From: Lineus longissimus
Taxonomy: Eukaryota; Nemertea; Pilidiophora; Heteronemertea; Lineidae
Assembly (NCBI RefSeq): GCF_910592395.1
Contig: NC_088309.1
Span: forward strand, 27,594,599 to 27,654,598
DNA: 60,000 nt
Direction of reading: 5' to 3'
Below the pieces are notes generated by a model. It made no database searches. It was not told the origin of the DNA and worked only from the letters and a program-made list of their open reading frames with translations. This document shows positions 1 through 12,200 of the stretch, piece by piece. Numbering within the stretch: the stretch's first letter is position 1; every line of letters begins with the position of its first letter. Position numbers and translations under genes: made by a program.

Positions 1-824
1 ATTCGCAATCAATAAATTGGATGACAGGACCTAACGGTTTGCTTAGAGTTCAATGATTTATGGGATGAAACGCCTTTGTCCAAAAGCACTTCTGGAAAAT
101 TTCAATATTTCACTTTGAATGAGAGGTCAAAATTAAATCCCCTTTAACTTTTCACACCTGCGCCCGTACATGTAACTCTTAAATCAACTTTACACCACGG
201 CTCCACCTCGATGTTCGCCTTCATTTTCAAGTTCATCAAATGTATTCAGAGAATGATACCCTTTTTATTGATAAAGTGTGTCGCAATCTGAAATAGCACA
301 TTTTTCTGAGTTTCTACCAGATATCCCGATTTTCATTCTCGACATCATCTGCGTAAAACTTGATTTTGAGTTTTGGTATGGTTTGCATGTGAATAAGCCT
401 CATTCCCATTATATGTTAATGATCCTGAGTGATTAATAACGCCGATAACGTGCATGAAATGACCACTGACTACACCTCACATGCGATCTGACCATTATGT
501 GTTGTTGTTGAGACATGAACAGGAGAGTAAGAACAAGACAATCTTCTTTCGTGAAGGTGAAAATTGAAATGAAAAATGATGCTTCCCGAGGTAGGGGCCA
601 GAATGAGTTGCTCTAGAGTGGCCAATAAGTGTCTTTCTTCCTTCTTTTGATGCCGCTGAGAACAATCTTGAAGTCTGACTCAGTTCCCTATGCATTTTGT
701 AACCTGGGGGCCACCAATTAGACCCCTAGTCCCTGCCTGTAGTCCATATTTTACAATATTAATTTGTAACAAGGCGTTCTTAAGCAGACCTGCTGAAGAC
801 AACGATGAACAATCTTACAAAGAA

Positions 825-1587
825 ACATTACCAGCTATTGCGGGCCTAGCACACTCTGTTTTGAATAGAGGGAGACTCCATCATTCCTATTGTTTGAGAT
901 TGGAAAGGTGTGAATTAATCTGGCAATTAGCCTCCTGTGCATTGGTGCATACAAACACTAAAATGTTTGGTTTTTGCTGATTTAGGGTCAAATAAATCAG
1001 CCAAAAGTTTTGAAAGCTTCACAAATGATTGTTGCAAGGAAGTACTTTATGATAGTTTGCGAAATTTTGATTAATTCTAGGTGGAAAGTAATATTTTTCG
1101 CATATTTGTTGGGAAAAAAATTGAAAATCCTCCAATTTTCAACCCCCCTATGGACACTATGAATTTTTCTCCAATAAAGCTGAAATCTTGGGAATATAAT
1201 CCTAAGAGTTATATCAACCACGTCTGAAGTCGGGAGTTTGTATCAAATGTATAGTTTCGGAGCTAGCGCAGCTAGAAAAGCCCCCAAAACCCACTTTCTC
1301 AGGAATTTACACTACGGGCTACGAGTGAAGCATTACAGATTTACTAAAATTTTCAACCTATAGATGGACACATCGAATTTCCATCCAAATCACTCCAAAT
1401 TTTGCCAGTAAATACCTAGACATATATAGAATTGTGTCAGAAGTCGGGAGTTGGGATTATTTTAACACCCCGCCCAAAAAGCCAACTTTATTGATATTTC
1501 CTATGCATTTTCCATTAGGCTTGCCAGGACCAATTAAGCAGGTGCACTAATTGGCTTAATTGGCTAGGCCCGCAATAGCTGGTAATG
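825..1587. repeat. Inverted-repeat-flanked element (MITE-like)
   Basis: A 25-bp sequence beginning cattaccagctattgcggg at 825-849 recurs as an exact reverse complement at 1563-1587, enclosing 713 bp. Outside the arms similarity drops at once. No clear target-site duplication and no transposase frame are seen, so a non-autonomous DNA element or an unrelated inverted repeat are both possible. Confidence 0.55.
1086..1500. repeat. Two diverged direct repeats of about 215 bp
   Basis: Segments starting aattttcaacc (about 1132 and 1351) continue with similar text to tcagaagtcgggagtt-type ends (about 1225 and 1439), each followed by a C/A-rich stretch. The copies are diverged; they lie inside the inverted-repeat element at 825-1587. 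Confidence 0.5.
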
Positions 1588-2397
1588 ACCTAAAAAAGGA
1601 TGAATTAACCTTCTTTGTCGCTTATAAAACATAGCAGTTTTCTTTTGTTCTGACCTAAGCTGATACTGCAAATACACTTATCGCTGTGACTAAGTACAAA
1701 TGCCTGCATTTCATTCCAACACTTGCAGCAAAATCACATAGATTTCAAACTATTTCATACTCATGTTCGGTATGGGTCTCAATCATTTCAATTTCATGCA
1801 AAAACTTGCAGTAAATCATAAGATATCAAATAATACTCCGTTTGTACTTGTTAAACTAACAAGCTGCGAAACCAATCCCGCGTGTTAATGGCGTATCACA
1901 TACTTTTAAAGAGTTCCTATTACCAATTGGAAAGTTCTCCCGACCGTGAGCTTGATACCATGGCAGCAAGTTAAAAATTCATAAGATGTTTTCACTGAGT
2001 TTCGGGAATATTTGTCGTCCGTTTTCATTGGATAGTGAAAACAACATGAAATATTCACCAAGCCGCATAATCGCGAAAGTTCCATATGAATCCACTTCCA
2101 ATATTATTGGTTTGAGTGATGGGGAATATATAGGTTCATTCCTCATGTTTAAGTTGAGAGTAAAACATTTTTTAAAACACATGTTTGTACATGTTTTGTA
2201 AGACGTTATATCATCAATTGCTCGTTCCTTGCTTGTGTTGATTCAAGCAGGTTCATACTTGCACTGTGCCTGATGGAAGACGGATAAACTGAGGCAGGTT
2301 TGGGGTTCCTGCTATAAATCCTCTCCCGCCCTAAAAATTGGGCGTGATTTTTTTTTTCAGGCAAAGCCTAGTTCCAATGTCTTTGCTTAGATGGTAG

Positions 2398-2447
2398 CAC
2401 TTGACAGTGACACGTCACTTGACAGTGACACGTCACTTGACAGTGAC
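2398..2447. repeat. 18-bp tandem repeat, about 2.8 copies
   Basis: Unit cacttgacagtgacacgt repeated head to tail without mismatch. Each unit contains the near-palindrome gtgacacgtcac. Confidence 0.9.
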
Positions 2448-5400
2448 GGACTCGTAAAGATGTGACAAATGTCATGCGGATTTATATACCTTGGCCCTAT
2501 GTTGTATATCTGCTTTGGAGGACCATGTTCTTCAGAAATGACTTTTGGCAATGAGGCAGTACCGGCCTGGCCCTTCCCACTACAACTGTTAGAGGGTAGC
2601 GGATCGACGTCTATTTCAATGGACTAATGAGACAGCTGCACTGTATCCTGTCCTCACGCAAGGCAAATCACGTCTCTTGTCTTCCTGGATGAGAGAATTC
2701 CACTTGCGGACAACCTCAGCTTCATAATCTTTCCTCGATGTTGGTGGTAGGCGCATTGGGGGAAGCAACCTATCTGGAGACAGCCAGCTCTTAAAAATCT
2801 CCCATTTAATTGGTATAAAATGATATTACACTCGATCTAACGGTAGCACATGTATTGTACATGTTATGTCCTTACTGAACACTTAAGCACCAGGCATGTT
2901 TGATTCAATACCGATGTTGGTATAGACAGAGTTCTCTATATCTTCATGTTCAAATCAACAATTAGATTAGAGATTGTGTTTCATTGACAACGATGATATA
3001 TGCGTGATCATGATTATGGGAAATAATATGAACATTAAGTTGTCATAAAAAGAAGGATCAGCACACGCGAGAGCGACCGCCATGGCCGAGGTCGTCACTG
3101 ATGTCGCAGGTGATGAGATGAGTAGATATCATTTTGCAGTCTGTTGGTGTATTCAGATAACCAACTGTACCGTTCAGGAACCTATTAACGATAGGGATGT
3201 GTGTCCGTATTCCGGGGTACTTCTCTTCGCCTAACTCGTGTCAACACTTTTGGAAATAGTCCCTGAAGAGGTCAGTGGCCAAAGCTTGACCTATCGCTCT
3301 GCAAATAAAGACTGAACATATTTCCTGCTACTTTCAACATCATTGTTCGCCATAATGCTGATTCTTGTCATTATTTGCCCAAGAAATATTGGTCATCAAT
3401 TACTTACAAACACGTCTATACCCTTGGGTCTGTTTTGACCTAGAGATGTGAAAAGTGCAATCTGGAACAGAACGCGCGCTGTGGCAACTGCCATCAGGCA
3501 TAACCTTCAGAAGCTAAAATGTAGAGGAATAAAATCATGAAAGGTTTTGCCCATTCTCAATCGCACTTGGCCACCTTATCGCACAAGCATGTCAAAGTGA
3601 TGATAGATGTTCTCAGGCACTAAGTTTAATGAACTCTAAAAACGATACCATGTGCAGGTGGTTGTTCAGACTTGTGAATTATTTAGTTCAGATCACGCGC
3701 TTTGTCCGACATCTAATCTAAACGCAAGGCGTCCAGATATATAGTTCTGGGTGTATCAAGGAAGTTAGTACTTTAGTAAGCTAAACGAGGCTAAAACGAT
3801 GAAATAAATCTCGTGACAAATGCGAGCTCCTCCTTCTGTGACCTGGTGCATTGACCTATATCCTTGAAAGCTTTACTGACGTCTTGTAGACCGTTCAATG
3901 ATTTGTGACTTCTTCATACTTTCCGCAAGAATTCAGATTGTGGTTTGCTCCTAGTTTGCGTCTCCTTTCAGGATGACCTCAATTCGTATTGTCGTCTCAA
4001 TGGGAAATATTGAATGATATTTTCAATGTGTTGATATGAAACCCAGTTTGAAGGAACAGTTATGATCACCTTAGAATGACTTCAAAATAACTGTCACACA
4101 TGCATTTTCCTGTACAATCTCAAATGTCCTTTAACACGAGCGACCAAAGAGCACGACACTCCAACATGCCCTGTAAATCATTAACAATCAAACATGTTCA
4201 ATATATCATTAAGATTCATCAGAACAATCCGAGATGTTCATTAAGTAAATTAAGACAGTCACGGGAAACCGTGCTACACAAGAAAATCAGACTAAAATAC
4301 TATACAAAATTCAAAACTTCATTGTGCATAGGTTATACCAGTCCTGTGCACGTCTAGGCAATACAATGGACCGACCCGACAAAGCGCGCGTTCACCTCGC
4401 TCTCTGGCGTGGAACTGACATTGAATACAGGCATTTCGTTATGTCATCTCGTAGGGTGCCAGGATAACTAAAATAATGCGTTGTATTTATGATGTAGATA
4501 AAGGGTGTGTCCACCACCCTGGGGTATTGTGCATGTTTTATTGGGATTTTGTGAGACGAGTTGTTGAGATACTATGATTATGTATTGATTTGTTGGTTCA
4601 TGCAGCCTATTGCATGATTACGCCTTCGGTGGAAACATTTAATACCCCGCGCTATTGTCCTTTCGAAAATGTCCGTATCGTTTGGGGCTCTGGAGCGCGA
4701 ACTTTTGAAGTTTGGTTTTAATAGATCAGAACTTCGAAACCAAACAGCCAATTCTAGTCAACTCCAAGGTTGGCCAGCGAATGATCATCACCCTATATAG
4801 TTGAAGATGATCGTTTGTCGTTATGTAGCCTGTGAGAGTTCGCATGGAATACCTCTCACCATGGTTCACAAGGGCATGAGCTGAGCAGTAAAATGCAAAT
4901 CAACTTTGACCAAGTCAACCATTTCTTGACAATGTTAATCAAACTGGCAATCGAATGTTGTTTTGACTTTAGATTAACGAATTCCTCGATATGCACCGGC
5001 TTCAGGTATGAAGTGACCAAACGGCCTACATGTATATGATTCGTTCCTGGTGTGATAGAAAGATGATCAGTTGTTTAAGACAGGGGAAGCGTTCCCAAGA
5101 AAGAAGATATGGAGAGATTTGTGGCTTCTCTGCAACATCTTGCACATCCTTAGTAGTATCAGCGTTGATGAAATCGACAACCCTTGGCGTCTGTTGATAA
5201 CTCTAGTATTTTAGAATAAGTTTCTTCATCTTTCGTTGTGCAACATTGAATTGAGTTCTCCCCTCCCTTACAAACGTAATACCTCTTTGATCAGTGTTTT
5301 CATGTGATCTCAAGTTGCTTTGGGCTAGTATGGTTGTCGTGTTAGTTGACCAAGGGAAAGCTTTGAATAAATATTGTCCTGATCTGACACATGGTAACAA

Positions 5401-6041
5401 ACCTCTACACAAAGCTTAACCCATTGTTGTAGGCCTTTGCTGTTGGTCAAAGGCCGAACCTTTTGCCCTAAACTCTATAGGTCAATATCACTAGTTCTTG
5501 ATTAGACTGCATGTAAGCCTATGCACCTAGCCAAGCCAAATAACATTAATGTGATAACACTGCATTGAGAAGATATTCTTATTCTTATATAAATCATTCC
5601 TTAGCAAGTAATGACTGCAACTGGAAGGTCATTGAAATCCATCTATTGATTCCATCCGAAGAAAACACATACACGTACTTGTAGTACTGTATATATATTA
5701 TAACGAAAGATGCCACAATGGCCCTCGATACCTCCACCCATTATTCCGAAAGGATACAGGGGCCCTCCTTCAGTCACGTACCATCAAAATCGTATATGCT
5801 GTAATGTTTGAAGATGACATCTGATGTAAAAGTCAGACAAGTCGGCCGATGGAACAGAACGATGAAATCAATCAACGTGGTATTTCAGTGAAAAGAAGAT
5901 ATCCTTTATTGTACACCAATTCTTTGCTGGTAGACCATAAATTCTCACGATACGAACCAAACATGAAAATAATCTATTTGATCTTGTTATTCATCAGGTG
6001 AATACAACCAATACTGATGATCCTCCCCTCTTTCCTTTCAG

Positions 6042-6253
6042 TCATTCATCGTCATAAACACCCGCATCAAGAAGCGTTACATCTACCGTTTCTCTGCCAC
6101 CAAAGGCTTCTTCCTGTTTACTCCATGGAACCCATTACGTAAGGGCTGCATCCTGATTGTGACGAACGAGTGGTTTGACTACTTCATCATGTTGACCATC
6201 CTCGCCAACTGTGTGTTCCTCGCCCTTGGAAATAGTTCTCCAGCAGTTGCAGA
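6042..6253 (+). CDS. Nav2: NaV2 exon a: cytoplasmic N-terminus and domain I S1
   Basis: Acceptor follows a pyrimidine tract ending tttcag; donor GA|GTAAGT. Starts in phase 0 and ends in phase 2. Encodes the conserved RFSAT and TPWNPLRK motifs, then S1 ([19 protein letters not shown]). From memory of vertebrate SCN genes, this 212-nt exon corresponds to two vertebrate exons (about 119 and 90 nt) fused. The preceding exon should end in phase 0. Confidence 0.95.
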
Positions 6254-9200
6254 GTAAGTTGAGTTTTTGTTCCTCGATAAAGTCTTTATGATAAGCTTAA
6301 AGGTCTTGAGACTCTAACCAGAATCCGTCAATCGTTTTTATTGAAGGATTCTAATTCTCATTTCGGCTCAAACTAGGTGGTCGTAATGAAGAGATTCTTC
6401 GCTGAGGTTCAGCACTAATGCAAACCTTTGGGTGTAGTTTAGTTAGGCTTTGGGGTTTTTCTGTTGAATTTTCATATAATTTCACTACTGGATGAATAGT
6501 TAAGTTGATTTAATATCAAAGGTATTAAGTTGTGGATTAACCATGATCCCGTGGCAGTGTATTGTGGTTATTTCTTAATGCTACTTACACTTGTAATGCC
6601 TTTTGATATTGAACACCTACCGTACTTCCTGTGCACGTAGGGTGATGTGTGTCACACTTTTGAAAGATAGATTTTACTCGACTTACAATCGAAGATAGTG
6701 AATTAGGAATTATACATTGTCGCATCCAGCTGGCTGTGGTGATGTTACTTTGTAAAATGCGTTATTAACTTAAGAAAGCAACAACATACAAAATGGCTGA
6801 CGTTTGAAAAATATAGGAAATTATAGGAAAATGATGTTAAAAGCTCATGTAAAGTAGGCCGAAGGCCTGGAAATAGGAGAATAAAACAATATGACTAGGT
6901 GCTGCGACGGTATATTGGATAACACACACCAAAATCAATAGAGAGCCTGTATAGTTTAGTGATGGAAGAAGCTTTGTCAGAACTGAGTTGGTATTATGAT
7001 GCTTGTATCAACGTGTTCTCAGCGATATCAATAATAGATAACAGGATTGGATTATCAGATATTTTTACTCTAAATCAATTGGTATAAAAATAAATAGTAA
7101 ACGAAGTGAATGTAAGAGTAGGCGAGAGCATTGTTTGGGTCCTTGGTCTTCACGTTGTCTCAGTTATCATTCAGTTGATCAGCATATTATCATTTGAAAG
7201 AAAGGCACACGTCGGAAGGGATTATTACCTACTATTTTAAGTGTAAACTTGTAAATCTCTCTACCAGGCATATGGTAACCTACAGCCGCTTCCAACCAAT
7301 GTTGTGAAAGCCATTCACTTTGCTCTGCATGCAGAGTTCAGACGGTGTAGACAGACAGAGTATGAGGTAGACTGCTCCATTCCTTCACTCGGCAATCTTG
7401 GTTTTTACCTCCGTCTGTTCGGATGCCATACCTACTCCGTATCCTTCTCCATCAAGTCACCCCCGAGAGACCCAACCACCGAAGGGGAATCAACGTACTT
7501 GTTCAAACGAGAGGAAATTTCCACGGTTTTTTAATCACCTAAAGTTGTTTCAGTGAAAGTTCTACAGCGGGCTTATCTAAAATGGCGTGTCGATTGCAGT
7601 AAAATTGGCAGAGAACGTTGGTTAAGGTTTCATTTTCAATTCATTTCGTTGTTTATTTCACTTAATTGTTGGCATCTTCTTCCTCATTGGATATCAACAG
7701 TATGGTCTCAATGGATCTGTCCCTGAGACATGGTCTGTGCCGCTCACAGAGTGCTACCATTGTTCATGCAAGTTTCTCTACAAGGACATGTACAAGAGCT
7801 TCAGACTAGTGAAGTTAACAGTTGCCGATGCTGGTCAATGCTAATCATATTTTTGTTGGCCAAACATGAACTGAATTTGAAGAAACTGACTCGAAATCTC
7901 CCTTTGGGGTGATTTTCCATCCGGCCAATCAGTTCTTTTGACCTCAAGCAATTTTCTTCAATTTGTTATGTTTCTCTGAACGTCTTCTGGACGACGAGTT
8001 GCAAAGGTCGAGGGTCAACACAGCCTGCCGCGTGCAGACTCTTGCATTACATTCTGGGTCTGGCCAAAGGTCGGGCTAGGCTATGCTCAACACTTACATG
8101 AGTCAAAGAACGAAGCAGATACAGATGTCCCCAGACTCACCTCATTATTTCTTTGAGAGACAAAGAGTCAATTTGATTGATTATAGAAAGACTGTTATCC
8201 CTGATCAATGTTCCGTTTTCACGCCCTAGCTACATCAACATTTGTTCTCATGGTAACAACATATCACCTTGGGGCGATAGACTGTAGGCCTAACAGCATA
8301 ATAGTCAAGATCACTATCAATACTTGCGATGCTACATGTGCATTTTGCTTCTTTCAACTTAATGATATTTTATTGAATATCACTGATGGTATATTTCAGC
8401 CGATTATTGGGGTACGTGTAGATTGATATGCGTATAACCTGAAATGTGCTATGGTATCAGCTGTTCAGTGTTAATTGCCGGCTATAGAAAACCCTGTTTG
8501 CCAGAGTTTAAATCGCTACTTATTCTGCTATTTGCCATCATATCCTCAAAGATTCCGATGGCCCACCTTTGAACCATATCTTCCATCTGAAAGAAGACAT
8601 CACACCAACATAGGTGTTACTCCGAAAAGCTAAACGATGAAGTTGAAACTGCTATGATATGCTAAATGCTGTCCCACATTCATTTCGCAATAATTTGTTG
8701 GAGTTGAAGAAAACATATGGAAAGTCATATATGACAAAGATGTCATACACCGGATCCATTGAACTGATCATGTTGCTAATGTAAACGACTGACATGTTGG
8801 AAATGGTTGCTAAGGAAGTCTTCATGGATTTGTTGTTGTTGTTGGCTACCTATAGTGTTGATTGTCCTGTAGCTGATCAAGCTTTTTGTTAAGTTATATC
8901 GTACGCATCATCATCAGAGTACTAAACATAACACCACATTATACAGTCTGATGATTGAATTTGAACATCGGAACTTGGACACCGCGGTTGATCTTTCAGC
9001 ATCTATATAATAGTTTCTCACATTATGTCTGTAATATATATCAATATTCTGTCAATAAAGTATTCTATCCAGAATAAGGGCTGTTTAGGTGAACGTTTGT
9101 TACTTTTATCATCTTTACATTAACAGCGATGTGTGGTATTCATGCTAACTCTCATTTCCTGTCTTCTACAGATATGTCTTCACAGCAATATACACCGCTG

Positions 9201-12200
9201 AAATGATCCTCAAGATGCTGGCAAGAGGACTGATTGCAAACAAGTACACATATCTACGAGAAGGATGGAATTGGTTAGACTTTGGGGTGATATTGTTAGC
9301 GTAAGTGTTGATCGCCTGCTCCTCCCCTTCCTCTTACAATTCAATCGCTATGAATCTGGTACCTTCACACATGCGTGATCTACACCACAATTCGTGGAAC
9401 AGTGGGTTCAAGATGGCGGTCGGTGTTGGCAGTCACGTGACGTGAAAGTTATTCATTGTTTGTATTTATTCTGCTGTTGTCAATTTCTTTGTTCTCTTCC
9501 AGATATACAACTATCATCTTAGCAGAGACGAGAGTCAGTGGAGTTGGAAACCTATCAGGTCTTCGGACACTCAGAGTGCTCAGAGCTTTAAAAACAATCT
9601 CTATCTTTCCGGGTATGTTAGAGATGAGAATTGTGTAGAATAAGTGTTTTGCCATACGAGCTCAAACTAAATCTTTAGGTGCTTCTTAAGTACATAAAAG
9701 TTGAACGCAGTTACAGTTAACTGTTGAATGGCACGCAGTCTCTCGTCAATAATACATCTGTCATACCGAAGTTATGCAATGCTGATTGATTCAAATTGCC
9801 TGCGACACTGTTCGATTATTTTGTAAAAACACCTGTATGATATGTTGTTGGAACTATAATAGTATTACGTTTACTGGGAGACATATTTGCAGTTGTGGTT
9901 TATGAATATTGATGTTGATCAGAACCAGCCTATCCGAATAGCCAAGAGTAAGATCTCAAAGAAGACTGGTTTTGTAATACAATAAGACGTACATTCTTTT
10001 AGAATGTGTTACTTATACTGGAAAAAAGTTGTGATGGGTTTCAATACTGAACTACGTTGATCATTATTCAGTGATTGCTGGTTTGGTGAATCTCCCTTCT
10101 CGCTGGAAACAACGTACACGAGGAGCAAATTCTTCCTTATTACTATTGTCCCCACTCAATAAAGAAGCATATCGTATGGCCCACCTTATTGGATTGTCAA
10201 ATAATCACATGATTATTAGAGTAACAAGTTAGTTAAAGACTGGACTGTGATAGCAATATGGCAGCTGATGCAGAAATTTGACAGGCTCATCATTCTTGAG
10301 TACTCTTGCCTTTTGGCACCCAATGTTACTCTATCCGCCCTTCCGTTGACAATAGTCATTGGATCGTTCATCTTGTTATTCAACTTAGTACATGGTGCCC
10401 TAAGGGTAACTGGCACACTACGACCCAGAAGAGCTGGATCAATGATTCTGAAGCAACGCGCGCCTGCTGAGGCCGCCCAGTTTGTACCAACTAGTGATAT
10501 AACTAAGGAAACATGTTTTCTTTCCATGAAAGTTAAATCATTGGGTATATGTGATCAATAAGGGACCCCGGCCGGTTGTATAGATTTATACATAGGTCGT
10601 GAGGATATCGTCAACTGTTCAATAAAACAATTACCTTGCATGGCGTCATTGCACAGAATCGGGGAGTATTCAGTGCACTAAGCAGGAGAAGATTGGTGGT
10701 AACCATGGTTTATACTCAGAGGTGATTCCGCTTGGAATCGTTTAAATTGAATTTAAACTGAAAATAAAACAAAAGAAAGCCCTATATTTGGCCTAATTTG
10801 CCCCTGAGATTCAGATTGTGTGTACATTTCTGTTCAAAAAGTCACCCCCCTTGTCTCATTGAACACTGACAACATACCCAACACCAGTGCCATTTGGACA
10901 CACTCCTCTTCCATGTTTTACAAACCTGGTTGCTCTCCTGACCCCAGGCATTTTTGTTTGAAGGGTCTCTGGGCTCAGTTGCTCAAAACGCCAGCGTCTA
11001 GTACAGCTGTCCGGCTATTGAGTTATACAGTAATTGCTAGTGTCACCTAGCGATGATTAGTGGCGATGTTCCCTGACCCAGTTTTCCGGTCCAACATGTT
11101 TCTGTAGTGGTCCCTTTAGCATCTCTTTGAAATAAAGAACAAACTCATATCCGCTATGATTTGTTTTTTCAGGTTTGAAAACTATAGTCAATGCCTTACT
11201 GCGTTCCATGAAGATGTTTGCAGAAGTGTTAACCCTCACAACATTCTGTATGATGGTATTCGCCTTGTTTGGATTACAAGTTTACATGGGAGTATTACGT
11301 AATAAGTGTGTCTTGAACTTTGATACAACCGGCCTATCAAACCTTAGCCATGTTCATCAGTACTATAACTCTTGGATAAAAAATACTAGTAAGTACATAT
11401 ATTAGAAAATGAAATATCGTCTTCTTTTGTTGGGCGTTGGTTTATTCAGACCACGATCTCCGGTAGATCTATGCAATGTAGCTTCAATAATATATTGCAC
11501 ATTTGATAAGCTTCTGTTAAGTGAAGTGTTTTACAGTAGCTTGCCCTTAAAGAAAGGTATGCCCTTCACCTGTTGCAAGTCAGCATCATAATAATGGTAG
11601 TTGTGGAGTCAGAATTCCCTATCATGCTATTCTTGCTATGTAATAGCTGTAAAGGATATTAGTGTGCAGCAGTACATGTATAAGTAAAACGATCTGAGAT
11701 TGTTGATGGTTGTCAATGGTTTAATTTTCTTTGATGAATTGGCTTGGTATCATAGCAAAGTATTTCCAATCTCTCACTTTTGCTTTTAGACCTTCTTACA
11801 CTTATTCTTTTGAATATTCCAGCCAACTGGGAGATGTTCGATGAGAGCTATCGGGTTTGTGGCAACATCTCTGGAGCTGGGTAGGTTACATCATTCAGAC
11901 ATTCTTTAATCACAAAATGAACAAAGCTTCCTTACTATTTAGAACATCAGTTGGTACGGTCAGAGTGCAGAACTCATTAACGGGCTAGCAATCCTCTCTC
12001 GGTCAGTATCAGTAACACAGCTGAATATGTCCATTATCTACCAGGAGAATACGTTCTCCTAATTCTGTGAGCAGATAGGGTCCAGTGGATGAATTTTCAA
12101 ACGATATTTTCTTTCTATGCAGAGGTTGTGCCACTGGATATAGTTGCCTACCAGACATCGGGGAGAATCCAGACTATGGATACACAAACTTCGATCACTT

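Larger units (their letters stand above)
1..6041. other. Left flank without recognised gene
   Basis: No exon matching the missing Nav N-terminus and no other protein family was recognised on either strand. It contains the inverted-repeat element at 825-1587, two diverged copies of a roughly 215-bp repeat (1086-1500) and an 18-bp tandem repeat at 2398-2447. It is probably the large first intron of the channel gene or its upstream region. Confidence 0.6.

Noticed and set aside
3082-3231. ATG in strong initiation context (gaccgccATGG) as the NaV2 start exon
   Set aside because: The frame stops after 49 codons, does not resemble Nav N-termini, and its nearby donors are in phase 1 while the next exon needs phase 0.
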